Source: Bacteroidales bacterium
GTDB taxonomy: Bacteria > Bacteroidota > Bacteroidia > Bacteroidales > VadinHA17
Reading direction: 5' to 3'
Assembly: GCA_016928075.1 (NCBI GenBank)
Contig: JAFGLJ010000062.1
Coordinates: forward strand, 24,125-88,124
Length of the DNA stretch: 64,000 nucleotides
Shown here: positions 8,791-17,344 of the stretch, piece after piece
Layout of the letters: the number at the start of each line of letters is the position of its first letter
Position numbering within the stretch: the first letter of the stretch is position 1
The notes under the pieces: model-generated
Told to the model about the DNA's origin: nothing
The model's database searches: none
Seen by the model: the letters and a program-made list of their open reading frames with translations, nothing else
Made by a program: the position numbers and the translations under genes

Positions 8791-10080
8791 CTATAAACTC
8801 CAGTAAGTGATGTTCTTTATTTTATCCCTGTATATTCCTTTTACGTCAACAAGTATTCCATTTTTATTCAGCAGCTTGCCGAAATAATCTTCATCCAGGT
8901 CCATATACTGTTCATGATTTACTGCAACAATCACCGCATCGTATTTGCCTGATGGTTTATCTCTCAGTTCCAGGCCGTATTCCTTATTGACCTCTACCGG
9001 GTTGGCATTGGGATCAACCACATCGATTACCAATCCAAAGTCGACCAGTTCATCGATAACGTCAACAACTTTTGAGTTTCGGATGTCGGTAACATTTTCT
9101 TTGAACGTAATGCCCATTATGAGAACCTTTGCTCCTTTAGGGCTTTTAGATGATGCTATAATTTTCTTGACGGTTTGTTTTCCCACGTATCCCCCCATGC
9201 TGTCGTTAACGAAGCGGCCTGAATCGATCATCTGTGGGTGATACCCCAGTTCTTTGGCTTTATAGGAAAGATAATAGGGATCGACACCTATGCAGTGTCC
9301 ACCTACCAGCCCGGGATAGAACTTAAGAAAGTTCCATTTTGTCCCCGCAGCTTCCAGCACTTCATATGTATTGATGCCCATCCGGTTGAATATTATCGAC
9401 AGCTCGTTCATGAAAGCGATATTAATATCACGCTGTGTATTCTCAATAATCTTTGCAGCTTCGGCCACTTTAATTGAGCTTGCCCTGTATACGCCTGCAT
9501 CAATAATCAGTTGGTAAGTCTTTTCTATCTCTTCTGCAGATTTCGCATCACATCCACTTATAACTTTCACTATCGAAGTAAGGGTGTGAATCTTGTCCCC
9601 GGGGTTTATTCTTTCGGGTGAGAATCCAACTTTAAAATCCTCCCGGTATTTCAGTGAGGAAAATTTTTCAAGCACCGGTACGCAGTCTTCCTCGGTACAT
9701 CCTGGATACACTGTGGATTCGTAAATAACATAGTCTCCTTTTTTCAATATTTTGCCAACGGTTTCTGAGGCTGCCATCACCGGGCCAAGGTCTGGAAGGT
9801 TGTGTTTATCCGTTGGGGTGGGCACTGCTATTATATGAAACGAGGCTTCCCTGAGATCTTCAGGATCAGTAGTGAAATGTATTTTGATATTCTTAAAGGC
9901 TTCATCAGGCACTTCCTCATTGGGGTCCACTCCCTTCTTCATATTTTCAACCCTGTCGACCCGGATGTCAAAAGCTATAACATCAATTTTCTTTGCAAAT
10001 TCCAGTGCTATGGGCAGTCCAACATACCCCAGTCCTATAACTGATAATTTTGTTTTTCCTTCTACTAGTTCTCTGTACAT
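8791..10080 (-). CDS. UDP-N-acetylhexosamine 6-dehydrogenase (TviB/WbpA type)
   Basis: NAD-dependent dehydrogenase oxidising C6 of a UDP-N-acetylhexosamine to the uronic acid. The 429 residues follow the TviB pattern closely: VIGLGYVGLPIALEF at 14-28, YESTVYPGCTEEDCVPVL, FSPERINPGDK, KVAEAAKIIENTQRDINIA, and the catalytic cysteine in GGHCIGVDPYYLSYKA near residue 260. C-terminal NAD/UDP-binding domain has GITFKENVTDIRNSK. In the operon with WbpB-, WbpD- and WbpE-like genes the likely product is UDP-GlcNAc uronate. A TviB-type reading is favoured over UDP-glucose dehydrogenase by the PGCTEE stretch. Confidence 0.92.
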   Translation of the reverse strand: MYRELVEGKTKLSVIGLGYVGLPIALEFAKKIDVIAFDIRVDRVENMKKGVDPNEEVPDEAFKNIKIHFTTDPEDLREASFHIIAVPTPTDKHNLPDLGPVMAASETVGKILKKGDYVIYESTVYPGCTEEDCVPVLEKFSSLKYREDFKVGFSPERINPGDKIHTLTSIVKVISGCDAKSAEEIEKTYQLIIDAGVYRASSIKVAEAAKIIENTQRDINIAFMNELSIIFNRMGINTYEVLEAAGTKWNFLKFYPGLVGGHCIGVDPYYLSYKAKELGYHPQMIDSGRFVNDSMGGYVGKQTVKKIIASSKSPKGAKVLIMGITFKENVTDIRNSKVVDVIDELVDFGLVIDVVDPNANPVEVNKEYGLELRDKPSGKYDAVIVAVNHEQYMDLDEDYFGKLLNKNGILVDVKGIYRDKIKNITYWSL

Positions 10081-10093
10081 TTTAAAGTTTTAT

Positions 10094-11050
10094 TTATAGA
10101 ATATTAAATGCAAAAGGATGTATCTCTCCTTTTTGTTTTTGAGTTTCACTGTTACGTATTTCGTATACTGTTTGCACTGAAGTACGTGCATCATCCAATC
10201 CGTATCCGGCACCTGAGAGTACCTGCCTGTAGGTTTCGGTATGCAGGTTAGTGAAGCCCCCGCTGAATTCAATTTCATCGCCTTCAATGCTTATTGACCT
10301 GTAGGTCCTCTTACCTTTAATTTTTAATTCTTCAGGAAGGTCGTTATAGTCGATACTCAGGAACCATCTTATCCTTGCATTTTTCAGTTCGAGATATCCG
10401 GCCATCTTATCTTCTTCATAGAGGTGTACATAGCTTTCCTGTGGCTCACCGAATATCCAGCTCAGCAGGTCAAAGAAATGAATACCTATATTGGTAGCCA
10501 CTCCCCCTGATTTTTGCAGGTCACCCTTCCAGGAGAATTTGTACCAGTTACCCCTGCTGGTTATATATGTAAGATCAACATCGTATTTACGGTCATTCTT
10601 CTTCTTCATGATTTTTTCTTTAAGGGCGATGATTGAAGGATGGAGCCTCAGCTGAAGTACTGTATATACTTTCTTCCCCGTTTCTTTCTCTATTTCCTGC
10701 AGGGCATCAATATTCCATGGGTTTAGGACTATTGGTTTCTCGCAGATGGCGTCAGCCTGGTGCCGCAGTGCGAACCGTATATGTGAATCATGCAGGAAAT
10801 TTGGAGAACATATGCTTACATAATCAATTTTTATACCTGATCTCTTCAGTTTTTCAAAATGACGGTCGAACCTTTCAAACTCGACAAAAAAATCACTGTC
10901 AGGGAAATATGAATCTATAATACCCACGCTGTCAAAAGGATCGAGGCTGGCGAGGAGGTTATTGCCCGTTTGTTTTATGGCGGCAAGGTGCCTGGCAGCT
11001 ATATAGCCTGCCACTCCTATCAGGCCGAAGTTTTTTGGCTTATCATTCAT
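10094..11050 (-). CDS. Gfo/Idh/MocA oxidoreductase, WbpB/WlbA type
   Basis: Predicted UDP-N-acetylglucosaminuronate 3-dehydrogenase, the step giving the 3-keto sugar that the neighbouring aminotransferase uses. The N-terminus NFGLIGVAGYIAARHLAAIK is characteristic of WlbA/WbpB proteins (glycine-rich NAD site), and CEKPIVLN near residue 98 carries the lysine of the Gfo/Idh catalytic EKP motif. GVATNIGIHFFDLL holds the conserved C-terminal-domain histidine. I use the ATG at 11050 (318 residues); the longer frame from a GTG at 11128 would overlap the upstream acetyltransferase gene and precede the dinucleotide fold by 26 non-conserved residues. Confidence 0.9.
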   Translation of the reverse strand: MNDKPKNFGLIGVAGYIAARHLAAIKQTGNNLLASLDPFDSVGIIDSYFPDSDFFVEFERFDRHFEKLKRSGIKIDYVSICSPNFLHDSHIRFALRHQADAICEKPIVLNPWNIDALQEIEKETGKKVYTVLQLRLHPSIIALKEKIMKKKNDRKYDVDLTYITSRGNWYKFSWKGDLQKSGGVATNIGIHFFDLLSWIFGEPQESYVHLYEEDKMAGYLELKNARIRWFLSIDYNDLPEELKIKGKRTYRSISIEGDEIEFSGGFTNLHTETYRQVLSGAGYGLDDARTSVQTVYEIRNSETQKQKGEIHPFAFNIL

Positions 11051-11075
11051 AGGTCCCTTTATTATTCCTGCAAAA

Positions 11076-11654
11076 CTAATCAATAATTTTAGAAACTTGG
11101 TTTCCCGAAAGTCTGTATTTCTCTCCACTTTCAGGGCATATGGCTATGTTGTCGTCATTGAATTCAAGCCTGTGTCCGTACTCGCTCATCCAGCCGACAT
11201 GTCTGGCAGGATTTCCTATAACAAGTGAGTATGGTTTAACTTCCTTTGTAACCACAGCCCCGGCACCAATAAATGCATATTTACCAATATTATTTCCACA
11301 TATGATGGTAGCATTGGCACCTATGCTGGCCCCTTTGCCAACAATAGTCTTAACGTACTGATCACGCCTCACCACTGCACTCCTGGGGTTGACTATGTTG
11401 GTAAAGACCATCGATGGGCCGAGGAATACGTCATCTTCACATATTACACCTGTATATACTGACACATTGTTCTGCACCTTTACATTTTTTCCCAGTATTA
11501 CCCCCGGTGATATAACCACGTTTTGCCCGAGGTTGCATTTATCGCCCAGCTCGGCTCCTGTCATAATATGTGAAAAATGCCAGATACGGCATCCCTTTCC
11601 AATCCTGCAGCCTTCGTCAATCACTGCTGTTTCGTGAGCAAAATAATCATCCAT
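11076..11654 (-). CDS. UDP-3-amino-sugar N-acetyltransferase, left-handed beta-helix (WbpD/WlbB type)
   Basis: A 192-residue acetyltransferase built of hexapeptide repeats, visible as CRIGKGCRIWHFSHIM, LGQNVVISPGVILGKNVKV and IGANATIICGNNIGKYAFIG. It should transfer acetyl from acetyl-CoA to the 3-amino group of UDP-GlcNAc(3N)A in the cytoplasm. The start HETAVIDEGCRIGKG matches WbpD-like proteins. It begins three bases after the stop of the aminotransferase gene. The C-terminal 30 residues (LSGNQVSKIID end) lie outside the helix. Confidence 0.92.
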   Translation of the reverse strand: MDDYFAHETAVIDEGCRIGKGCRIWHFSHIMTGAELGDKCNLGQNVVISPGVILGKNVKVQNNVSVYTGVICEDDVFLGPSMVFTNIVNPRSAVVRRDQYVKTIVGKGASIGANATIICGNNIGKYAFIGAGAVVTKEVKPYSLVIGNPARHVGWMSEYGHRLEFNDDNIAICPESGEKYRLSGNQVSKIID

Positions 11655-11657
11655 GTT

Positions 11658-12794
11658 TTAACTGTTGTCTTCAAAATACTTGTAAATATTATCGCATATG
11701 TACTTTAACTGGTCAATATTAAGTTCTGTATGCATGGGCAGTGACAGAACGGAGCTGCATAATGCATCCGTTACCGGGAATGCATCATTATCCGGGTTCA
11801 GGAAGCTATATGCTTTCTGCCTGTGCATGGGCACAGGGTAATACACCATTGACGGAATTCCCCTTTCTTCAAGGAAGTTTTTCAGACCGTCCCTGTTCCC
11901 GGGGTCTGTCTTTACGGTATACTGGTGAAAGATGTGGGTTGACTTATTTGACCTGAAAGGGGAGATCACTTTTTCAGTCTGGCTCAGCTGCCGGTCATAA
12001 AACGAGGCGGCATTCCTTCGTGCTATATTGTATTCATTAAGATACCTGAGTTTGACCCTGAGTATAGCAGCCTGGATGGCATCGAGCCTTGAATTTACTC
12101 CTATATCATCATGGTAATATTTTCGTGTACTGCCGTGGTTGGTAATGCTTCTTGCGAGTTTTGCCAGTCTGTCATCACCGGTAAATATAGCACCGCCATC
12201 GCCATAGCATCCCAGGTTCTTGGAGGGGAAGAATGATGTGCAGCCTATATCACCCATGGTGCCGGCTTTTTTTCTTGTTCCGTCGGAGAATATATATTCG
12301 GTGCCTGTGGCCTGTGCAGCATCTTCAATAATATAAAGCCTGTGTTTGCGTGCTATCTTCAGTATCTCTTCCATGTCAGCCGATTGCCCGAAGAGGTGAA
12401 CCGGTATTATTGCCCTTGTTCGCGGGCCTATGGCTTTTTCAATGGCTTCGGGTGATATATTGAAGGTATCGGGTTCAGGTTCCACAAATACCGGTTTGAG
12501 CCCCAGAAGCACGATAACTTCTACGCTGGCAATGAAGGTAAAATCCGTGGTTATTACTTCATCACCCGGGTTTAAATCCAGTGTCATCAATGCCACCTGA
12601 AGGGCATCCGTACCGTTGGCACAGCTTATGACATGTTTAATACCGAGATAGGAAGCCAGCTCCTCCTCGAAGCTTATTACTTCCGCGCCCCTTATGAAAA
12701 CAGAGGAATCAATTACGGACTGTATGGCGGAGTCGATCTCGGTTTTTATTCTATCATACTGACCCTTAAGGTCTACCATTCGCAATTCTTTCAT
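11658..12794 (-). CDS. DegT/DnrJ/EryC1/StrS aminotransferase (WbpE/WlbC type)
   Basis: PLP-dependent sugar aminotransferase, predicted to convert the 3-keto UDP-GlcNAc uronate to its 3-amino form. The CANGTDALQVAL block, the DAAQATG motif (PLP-binding Asp) and the Schiff-base lysine in FFPSKNLGCYGDGGA are present. First gene of the operon wbpE-wbpD-wbpB-tviB-galE-rfbB (gaps of 3, 25, 13, 2 and 23 bases). Start taken at the ATG at 12794; ATG 12806 four codons upstream is nearly as likely. A weak -7 match (TATATTCG, 12825-12832) lies upstream. Confidence 0.92.
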   Translation of the reverse strand: MKELRMVDLKGQYDRIKTEIDSAIQSVIDSSVFIRGAEVISFEEELASYLGIKHVISCANGTDALQVALMTLDLNPGDEVITTDFTFIASVEVIVLLGLKPVFVEPEPDTFNISPEAIEKAIGPRTRAIIPVHLFGQSADMEEILKIARKHRLYIIEDAAQATGTEYIFSDGTRKKAGTMGDIGCTSFFPSKNLGCYGDGGAIFTGDDRLAKLARSITNHGSTRKYYHDDIGVNSRLDAIQAAILRVKLRYLNEYNIARRNAASFYDRQLSQTEKVISPFRSNKSTHIFHQYTVKTDPGNRDGLKNFLEERGIPSMVYYPVPMHRQKAYSFLNPDNDAFPVTDALCSSVLSLPMHTELNIDQLKYICDNIYKYFEDNS

Positions 12795-12876
12795 TTTTTT
12801 CCACATATTCAGGAATACGAACAGCGAATATAATATTTAGATTGCTGAGATGAAATAAATATTAAAAGACTTTTAT

Positions 12877-12884
12877 TATTTTTG
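12877..12884 (+). promoter_or_regulatory. -7 promoter box of the HU/SPOR gene
   Basis: TATTTTTG, exact TAnnTTTG match, 21 bases before the ATG at 12906; predicted leader about 16 bases. Confidence 0.6.
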
Positions 12885-12905
12885 TATTGAACAGATGCTA
12901 ATTAA

Positions 12906-13916
12906 ATGAAAGACCTCAGTCCATTTATCAGGGAACTTTTATACAATCACGACTGTGTTATCCTTCCCGGCTTCGGTGGGTTTATAGGCAATTATACTCC
13001 TGCCAGGATAGACCGTGACAGTCATACTTTTCATCCACCGTTGAAGGCAATATCATTTAACAGCAGGCTTAGCCATAATGATGGATTGCTGATAGGCAAG
13101 ATATCGGAGAAGAAGGGGATAGGATATGTCGATGCGAAACGTATTGTTGATGATTATATCAGCAGCCTGAAGAATAAGCTGAACGGAGGTGAACGTATAC
13201 ACCTGGCCGGTATAGGTCATTTCCAGATGAACAGTGAAGGCAGTGTGCAGTTTGAACCCGACAATGACATTAATTTTCTGCTGGATGCATATGGACTGTC
13301 AACCTTTATCAGGGAACCGGTCGAGGATTATGATATATCGAAAGCTGTGATCAGGCATCGTGACAGGGATCCCATAGTGATAGCCAACCGTCGCAGGATG
13401 ATCTGGAGGGCAGCAGCTGCAATACCCTTTGTGCTGGCAATGATAGTCGTTCCGTTGAAGACAGATCTGTTTAAATCAAAGGTTGCACTCAATCCGCTTG
13501 CAGAAGTTGAATTTAATGAAATACAGTCAGCACAGGAAGAGTTATTCGATGAAATGCCCGAAACACACCAGGCAGAGGTGATAATGCCTGCAACTGCTGA
13601 GAAACAGACCGAGATTCTTACTGAAACAGGTGATGCTGAACCGGTGAGTACTGTACCTGTTGAAAGTATTCAATCCGAGGTGATCACAGTAGCGGCTATT
13701 TATCACCTTATAGTAGGAAGCTTTATAGATGCTGACAATGCTAACCGCTTGTTCAATGAACTTGCGAACAAGGGTTACAATGCTGAGATATTAAGGGCAG
13801 ATAATGGTTACTACAGGGTATCCGTCGAGTCGTTCGGTACCATGAAAGAAGCCGATGAGGAACGCAAGCGCCTGAATGAGACGTTTAAAGAAATTTGGAT
13901 CTGGAAGAAGGATTAA
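12906..13916 (+). CDS. HU-CCDC81-like and SPOR domain membrane protein
   Basis: A 336-residue Bacteroidota-type protein. Residues 1-60 (MKDLSPFIRELLYNHDCVIL, then PGFGGFIGNY) and about 60-135 look like the paired HU-CCDC81 bacterial domains. A single hydrophobic segment at about 172-188 (AAAIPFVLAMIVVPL) follows a basic patch (NRRRMIWR), then an acidic Glu/Thr-rich linker. The last 75 residues form a SPOR domain (YHLIVGSFIDADNANRLFNEL, and YRVSVESFGTMKEADEERKR), which binds denuded glycan strands at division sites. The expected topology is cytoplasmic HU-like part, one membrane span, periplasmic SPOR. The HU-like part suggests a link between chromosome or polymer and cell envelope, but that is inference. 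The gene converges on metG with a 4-base gap. Confidence 0.85.
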   Translation: MKDLSPFIRELLYNHDCVILPGFGGFIGNYTPARIDRDSHTFHPPLKAISFNSRLSHNDGLLIGKISEKKGIGYVDAKRIVDDYISSLKNKLNGGERIHLAGIGHFQMNSEGSVQFEPDNDINFLLDAYGLSTFIREPVEDYDISKAVIRHRDRDPIVIANRRRMIWRAAAAIPFVLAMIVVPLKTDLFKSKVALNPLAEVEFNEIQSAQEELFDEMPETHQAEVIMPATAEKQTEILTETGDAEPVSTVPVESIQSEVITVAAIYHLIVGSFIDADNANRLFNELANKGYNAEILRADNGYYRVSVESFGTMKEADEERKRLNETFKEIWIWKKD

Positions 13917-13920
13917 AAGC

Positions 13921-15954
13921 CTACCTTATCCTGCTTCCGTTTTTTGTTTCATCCGTCGGTGATATAAATACCAGGTTGCCGTCATCTTCTTCCGCCATAA
14001 GTATCATTCCCTGTGATATTATTCCCTTGATCTTCCGTGGTTCAAGGTTAACCAGCACCGTTATTTTTTTCCCTTTTATAGTTGACGGATCAAAGTATTC
14101 TGCTATACCGGCAACAACCGTTCGCCTGTCTATCCCTGTATCCAGGGTGAGTTCAAGGAGTTTTTTTGTTTTTGGAACCCTGGTGGCATCAATAATAGTT
14201 GCCGTGCGTATGTCCATCTTTGTAAAATCATCGAAAGCTATATTCTCTTTCACGGGTTCTGCTTCCTTAGGTGCCTCTTCGTTTTGTTTTTTTGTTTCCA
14301 TAAGCTTATTTACCTGTTTTTCCACCTCCTCGTCTTCAATTTTCCTGAATAGAAGACCCGGTTTGTTGATTTTATGACCAGGACTGAGAAGATCATCCCT
14401 TCCCGCATTATCCCATTGGATGACATTTATATTGAGACATTCCCTTAATTTTTTAACTGAAAAGGGAAGGAAAGGGTCGAGTATAATTGTAAGATTAGCT
14501 GTTATCTGAAGGGCTATATTAAGTATGGTTTTTACTTTTTCCCTGTCGTTTTTTATTACTATCCATGGTTCAGTGTCAGCAAGATATTTATTCCCGAGTC
14601 TTGCAAGGTTCATAGCTTCCTTGAGGGCTTCCCTGAAACGGAAGGCATCAAGTGCGGAAGCCACCTTATCCTTCAATACTCCTATTTCTGCAAGCACTTC
14701 CCTGTCGTATTCATCAGTCCCTGACAGGGGTGGCACTTCACCATCAAAATAATTACCGGTAAGTATAAGAGTCCTGTTTACAAAATTACCGAGTATGGCA
14801 ACCAGTTCGTTATTGTTCCTTGCCTGGAACTCTTTCCACGTGAAGTCATTATCTTTTGTTTCCGGGGCACTGGCACACAGAGTATAGCGCAGCACATCCT
14901 GCTCCCCGGGGAATTCCTCAAGATATTCATGCAGCCAGACAGCCCAGTTCCTTGAAGTTGATATTTTATCATTCTCAAGATTCAGAAACTCGTTGGCGGG
15001 CACATTATCAGGAAGGATATATGAGCCTTCGGCTTTAAGCATCGCAGGGAATATGATACAGTGAAATACAATATTATCCTTACCGATGAAATGAATCATC
15101 CTCGTACCCGGGTCTTTCCAGTATTTTTCCCAGTCGTCGGTAAGCTCACGTGTTGCAGATATATATCCTATGGGAGCATCAAACCATACATAGAGCACTT
15201 TACCCTCTGCTCCACTTACAGGGACAGGTACGCCCCAGTCGAGATCCCTGCTGACAGCCCTGGGCTGCAGTCCGTGGTCGAGCCATGATTTACACTGTCC
15301 ATATACATTGGTCTTCCATTCCTTGTGGTCTTCAAGTATCCATTTCCTGAGCCATCCCTGGTATTTATCCAGGGGGAGGTACCAGTGTTTTGTTTCTTTC
15401 ATTACCGGTTTTGTTCCACTGACTGTTGAGCGTGGCTTTATCAGGTCTGTGGGGCTTAAAGAAGTACCGCAATTCTCGCACTGGTCGCCATAGGCCGCAT
15501 TATGGCCACAGTGAGGGCATGTGCCGATTATATAACGGTCGGCCAGAAAACACTCTGCCTCAGTGTCGTAATACTGTTCAGAAGATTTTTCAATGAATTC
15601 ACCCCTGTTGTAAAGGGTGCTGAAGAATTCTGAAGCTGTTTCGTAGTGTATTTTGTTGCTGGTCCTTGAATAAATATCGAATTCTATTCCGAAGTCTTCA
15701 AAGGATTTTTTGTTAAGTGCATGATAATAATCAACTATCTCCTGGGGAGTAACACCTTCTTTCCTGGCTTTCAGTGTTATAGGCACTCCATGCTCATCAG
15801 ACCCGCATATTGAAATAACATCTTCACCTTTTATCCTGAGATACCTTGTATATATATCACTGGGTACATATACACCTGCCAGGTGTCCGATATGTATTGG
15901 TCCATTGGCATATGGCAGTGCCGAAGTAATCAGGTGTCGGTCAGGTTTTTTCAT
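13921..15954 (-). CDS. metG: Methionyl-tRNA synthetase
   Basis: Charges tRNA-Met. The 677 residues include the HIGH signature (HIGHLAG near residue 22), a four-cysteine zinc knuckle ([18 protein letters not shown], near 145-162), and a KMSKS-type loop read as KISTS near 335. After an anticodon-binding domain and a charged linker ([16 protein letters not shown]), a C-terminal tRNA-binding OB-fold (EMAP-II/Trbp111 type, from about 575: [18 protein letters not shown]) dimerises the enzyme. I start at ATG 15954 rather than the TTG at 15960. A -7 box at 15986-15993 gives a leader of about 25 bases. Confidence 0.97.
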   Translation of the reverse strand: MKKPDRHLITSALPYANGPIHIGHLAGVYVPSDIYTRYLRIKGEDVISICGSDEHGVPITLKARKEGVTPQEIVDYYHALNKKSFEDFGIEFDIYSRTSNKIHYETASEFFSTLYNRGEFIEKSSEQYYDTEAECFLADRYIIGTCPHCGHNAAYGDQCENCGTSLSPTDLIKPRSTVSGTKPVMKETKHWYLPLDKYQGWLRKWILEDHKEWKTNVYGQCKSWLDHGLQPRAVSRDLDWGVPVPVSGAEGKVLYVWFDAPIGYISATRELTDDWEKYWKDPGTRMIHFIGKDNIVFHCIIFPAMLKAEGSYILPDNVPANEFLNLENDKISTSRNWAVWLHEYLEEFPGEQDVLRYTLCASAPETKDNDFTWKEFQARNNNELVAILGNFVNRTLILTGNYFDGEVPPLSGTDEYDREVLAEIGVLKDKVASALDAFRFREALKEAMNLARLGNKYLADTEPWIVIKNDREKVKTILNIALQITANLTIILDPFLPFSVKKLRECLNINVIQWDNAGRDDLLSPGHKINKPGLLFRKIEDEEVEKQVNKLMETKKQNEEAPKEAEPVKENIAFDDFTKMDIRTATIIDATRVPKTKKLLELTLDTGIDRRTVVAGIAEYFDPSTIKGKKITVLVNLEPRKIKGIISQGMILMAEEDDGNLVFISPTDETKNGSRIR

Positions 15955-15985
15955 GCTCAAGATATATCTGATAAGAAAATTAGGA

Positions 15986-15993
15986 CAAAGATA
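15986..15993 (-). promoter_or_regulatory. -7 promoter box of metG
   Basis: TATCTTTG on the minus strand, exact TAnnTTTG match, 32 bases upstream of the metG ATG. Confidence 0.6.
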
Positions 15994-16013
15994 AAAAATT
16001 ACTGGAATGATGG

Positions 16014-16085
16014 TAACTTACCTCACTGCGTTCGGTGTAATTTGCTTCGCTGCGCTCAGCGTAACTTGCCTCAATGCGTTCGGCG
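16014..16085. repeat. Three 24-bp imperfect tandem repeats (REP-like)
   Basis: Units at 16014-16037, 16038-16061 and 16062-16085, each opening TAA(C/T)TT and closing with a GCG(T/C)TC(G/A)G(T/C)G core. A fourth unit starts (TAATT) at 16086 but decays. A related stretch (GGCTGCGCTCACGTAACTTG) occurs at about 35506-35525. They lie immediately upstream of a transposase relic. Unit length is a multiple of three, but I see no coding reason for that. Confidence 0.75.
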
Positions 16086-16138
16086 TAATTACGGTTGATT
16101 ATTTGATATTGATTTAAGTGATTTAATGAATTTGTTAA

Positions 16139-16360
16139 GCATCTACAGTTCCGTTTTCATCGGAACCTGGCACCAAAAAAGGACCACAATACAATAATAT
16201 TCCGTCAATTGTTCGTAGTTTTAAATCCGCCGTTACAATACAGGCAGGAAAAATAAATCCCGGATTCGCATGGCAACGACGATATTATGACAGGGTGATA
16301 CGACATTGGGATGAATATTGCATGATCCGCGACTACATCCGGATAAACCCAAATAAATAA
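16139..16360 (+). pseudogene. Relict REP-associated/IS200-like (Y1_Tnp) transposase, C-terminal fragment
   Basis: An open frame of 73 codons between stops at 16136-16138 and 16358-16360, with no usable start codon. Its translation includes IVRSFKSAVT, then INPGFAWQRRYYDRVIRH and YIRINPNK before the stop. This is the recognisable C-terminal end of REP-associated tyrosine transposases (Y1_Tnp relatives), where the pattern FKS-AVT ... F-WQ-RYYD-IIR ... YI--NP is conserved. The HUH motif and catalytic tyrosine region expected upstream are absent. About 70 residues remain of an expected 150-250. It lies beside REP-like repeats, which such enzymes mobilise. Confidence 0.72.
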
Positions 16361-16361
16361 T

Positions 16362-16393
16362 CCCATCATTCCAATATTCCATTCTTTTATTCC
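16362..16393 (-). repeat. TGGAATAn octamer element
   Basis: Read on the minus strand it contains TGGAATAT-TGGAATGA-TGGG, the same octamer family as at 16002, 18640, 18778, 45783 and 48106. It directly follows the transposase relic and precedes the ldcA promoter. Confidence 0.6.
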
Positions 16394-16415
16394 TGCGAGA
16401 CTCCTTTTTTCCTTT

Positions 16416-16423
16416 TATATTTG
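16416..16423 (+). promoter_or_regulatory. -7 promoter box of ldcA
   Basis: TATATTTG, exact consensus, ends only 7 bases before the ATG at 16431. Transcription from it would start at or within a base or two of the start codon, so the mRNA would be leaderless or translation would begin at the second ATG (16440). Confidence 0.55.
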
Positions 16424-16430
16424 TGCTATC

Positions 16431-17342
16431 ATGAAAAAAATGATCAAACCACCTGCTTTGAAGAAGGGCGACAGGGTAGCCGTTGTTGCCCCGGCAGGGT
16501 TTGTTGAAAGTGGCGTTGTGGAGCCTGCAATCAATACCCTGGAATCGTGGGGACTGGTTGTGAACAGGGGTCATGCCCTCTATGAGAGGCATGGCATATT
16601 TGCCGGCACAGATGCCCAGCGGCTGGCTGATCTGCAAAAGGCGCTGGATGACCCTGGTATAAGAGCAATAATATGTGCAAGAGGGGGTTATGGAATGTCG
16701 AGAATAATACGCGATATTCATTTCAGGGCTTTCAGGAAAAATCCGAAATGGATTGTAGGGTACAGCGATATTACCGTATTGCATCTTTTTATTAACTGTA
16801 AGCTGGGGATAAGCACACTGCATGCCGAGATGCCCCTGAATTATCACAAGAACGAACCCGCGTCAGCTACATTTGTGACATTGACTAAATCGCTGTTCAG
16901 CGGACCGCAGGATTATGAATGGGAAACTGATCTGTCAAGGACAGGGGAAGCAAAAGGTATACTGACAGGAGGTAACCTTTCACTTATGAGTAATCTTTTA
17001 GGTACTGAAATCAGGGAATACCTGAAAGGAAAGATACTGTTTATTGAAGAGAAGGGCGAATATTTCTATTCACTGGACAGGATGATCACGGGATTGGCCC
17101 TGGCCGGTGTATTAAAATGTCTCAAGGGATTAATTATAGGTGGTTTAACTGATATCAAGCAGTCTGAAGTGAAATATGCCACAGATGCCAGGGGTATCAT
17201 TATGGAGAGTGTAAGCCCGTATGGTTTTCCTGTGGCTTTCGGATTCCCGGCAGGTCATGTAAGAGACAACAGGGCACTGGTACTTGGTGCGGGTGTAAAG
17301 TTTAAAGTATCGGATGGAACTGCCTCTTTGCAGTACCTTTAA
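16431..17342 (+). CDS. ldcA: LD-carboxypeptidase (peptidase S66)
   Basis: Cytoplasmic serine peptidase that trims the terminal D-alanine from recycled muropeptide tetrapeptides. The 303 residues match the family length. The nucleophile serine is in GYSDITVLH (near residue 113) following the RGGYGMSRII oxyanion-type loop; the glutamate is likely in FIEEKGEYFYSLDRM (near 205) and the histidine in GFPAGHVRDNRAL (near 276), completing the Ser-Glu-His triad. It converges on ald with a two-base gap. A microcin-C-type MccF relative is a possible alternative, but length and the recycling-type motifs favour LdcA. Confidence 0.93.
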   Translation: MKKMIKPPALKKGDRVAVVAPAGFVESGVVEPAINTLESWGLVVNRGHALYERHGIFAGTDAQRLADLQKALDDPGIRAIICARGGYGMSRIIRDIHFRAFRKNPKWIVGYSDITVLHLFINCKLGISTLHAEMPLNYHKNEPASATFVTLTKSLFSGPQDYEWETDLSRTGEAKGILTGGNLSLMSNLLGTEIREYLKGKILFIEEKGEYFYSLDRMITGLALAGVLKCLKGLIIGGLTDIKQSEVKYATDARGIIMESVSPYGFPVAFGFPAGHVRDNRALVLGAGVKFKVSDGTASLQYL

Positions 17343-17344
17343 GA

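Noticed and set aside
10094..11128. Longer start (GTG 11128) for the WbpB-type gene
   Set aside because: It overlaps the wbpD-type coding region and adds 26 non-conserved residues ahead of the nucleotide fold.
15883..16098. Small open frame crossing the metG start and the 24-bp repeats
   Set aside because: It is antisense to the metG N-terminus and reads through repeat DNA; no start signal or protein-like composition.
16233..16847. Long minus-strand open frame over the ldcA start
   Set aside because: It is antisense to ldcA and to the transposase relic; its translation shows no family and is rich in Cys/His/Pro, as expected of a shadow frame.
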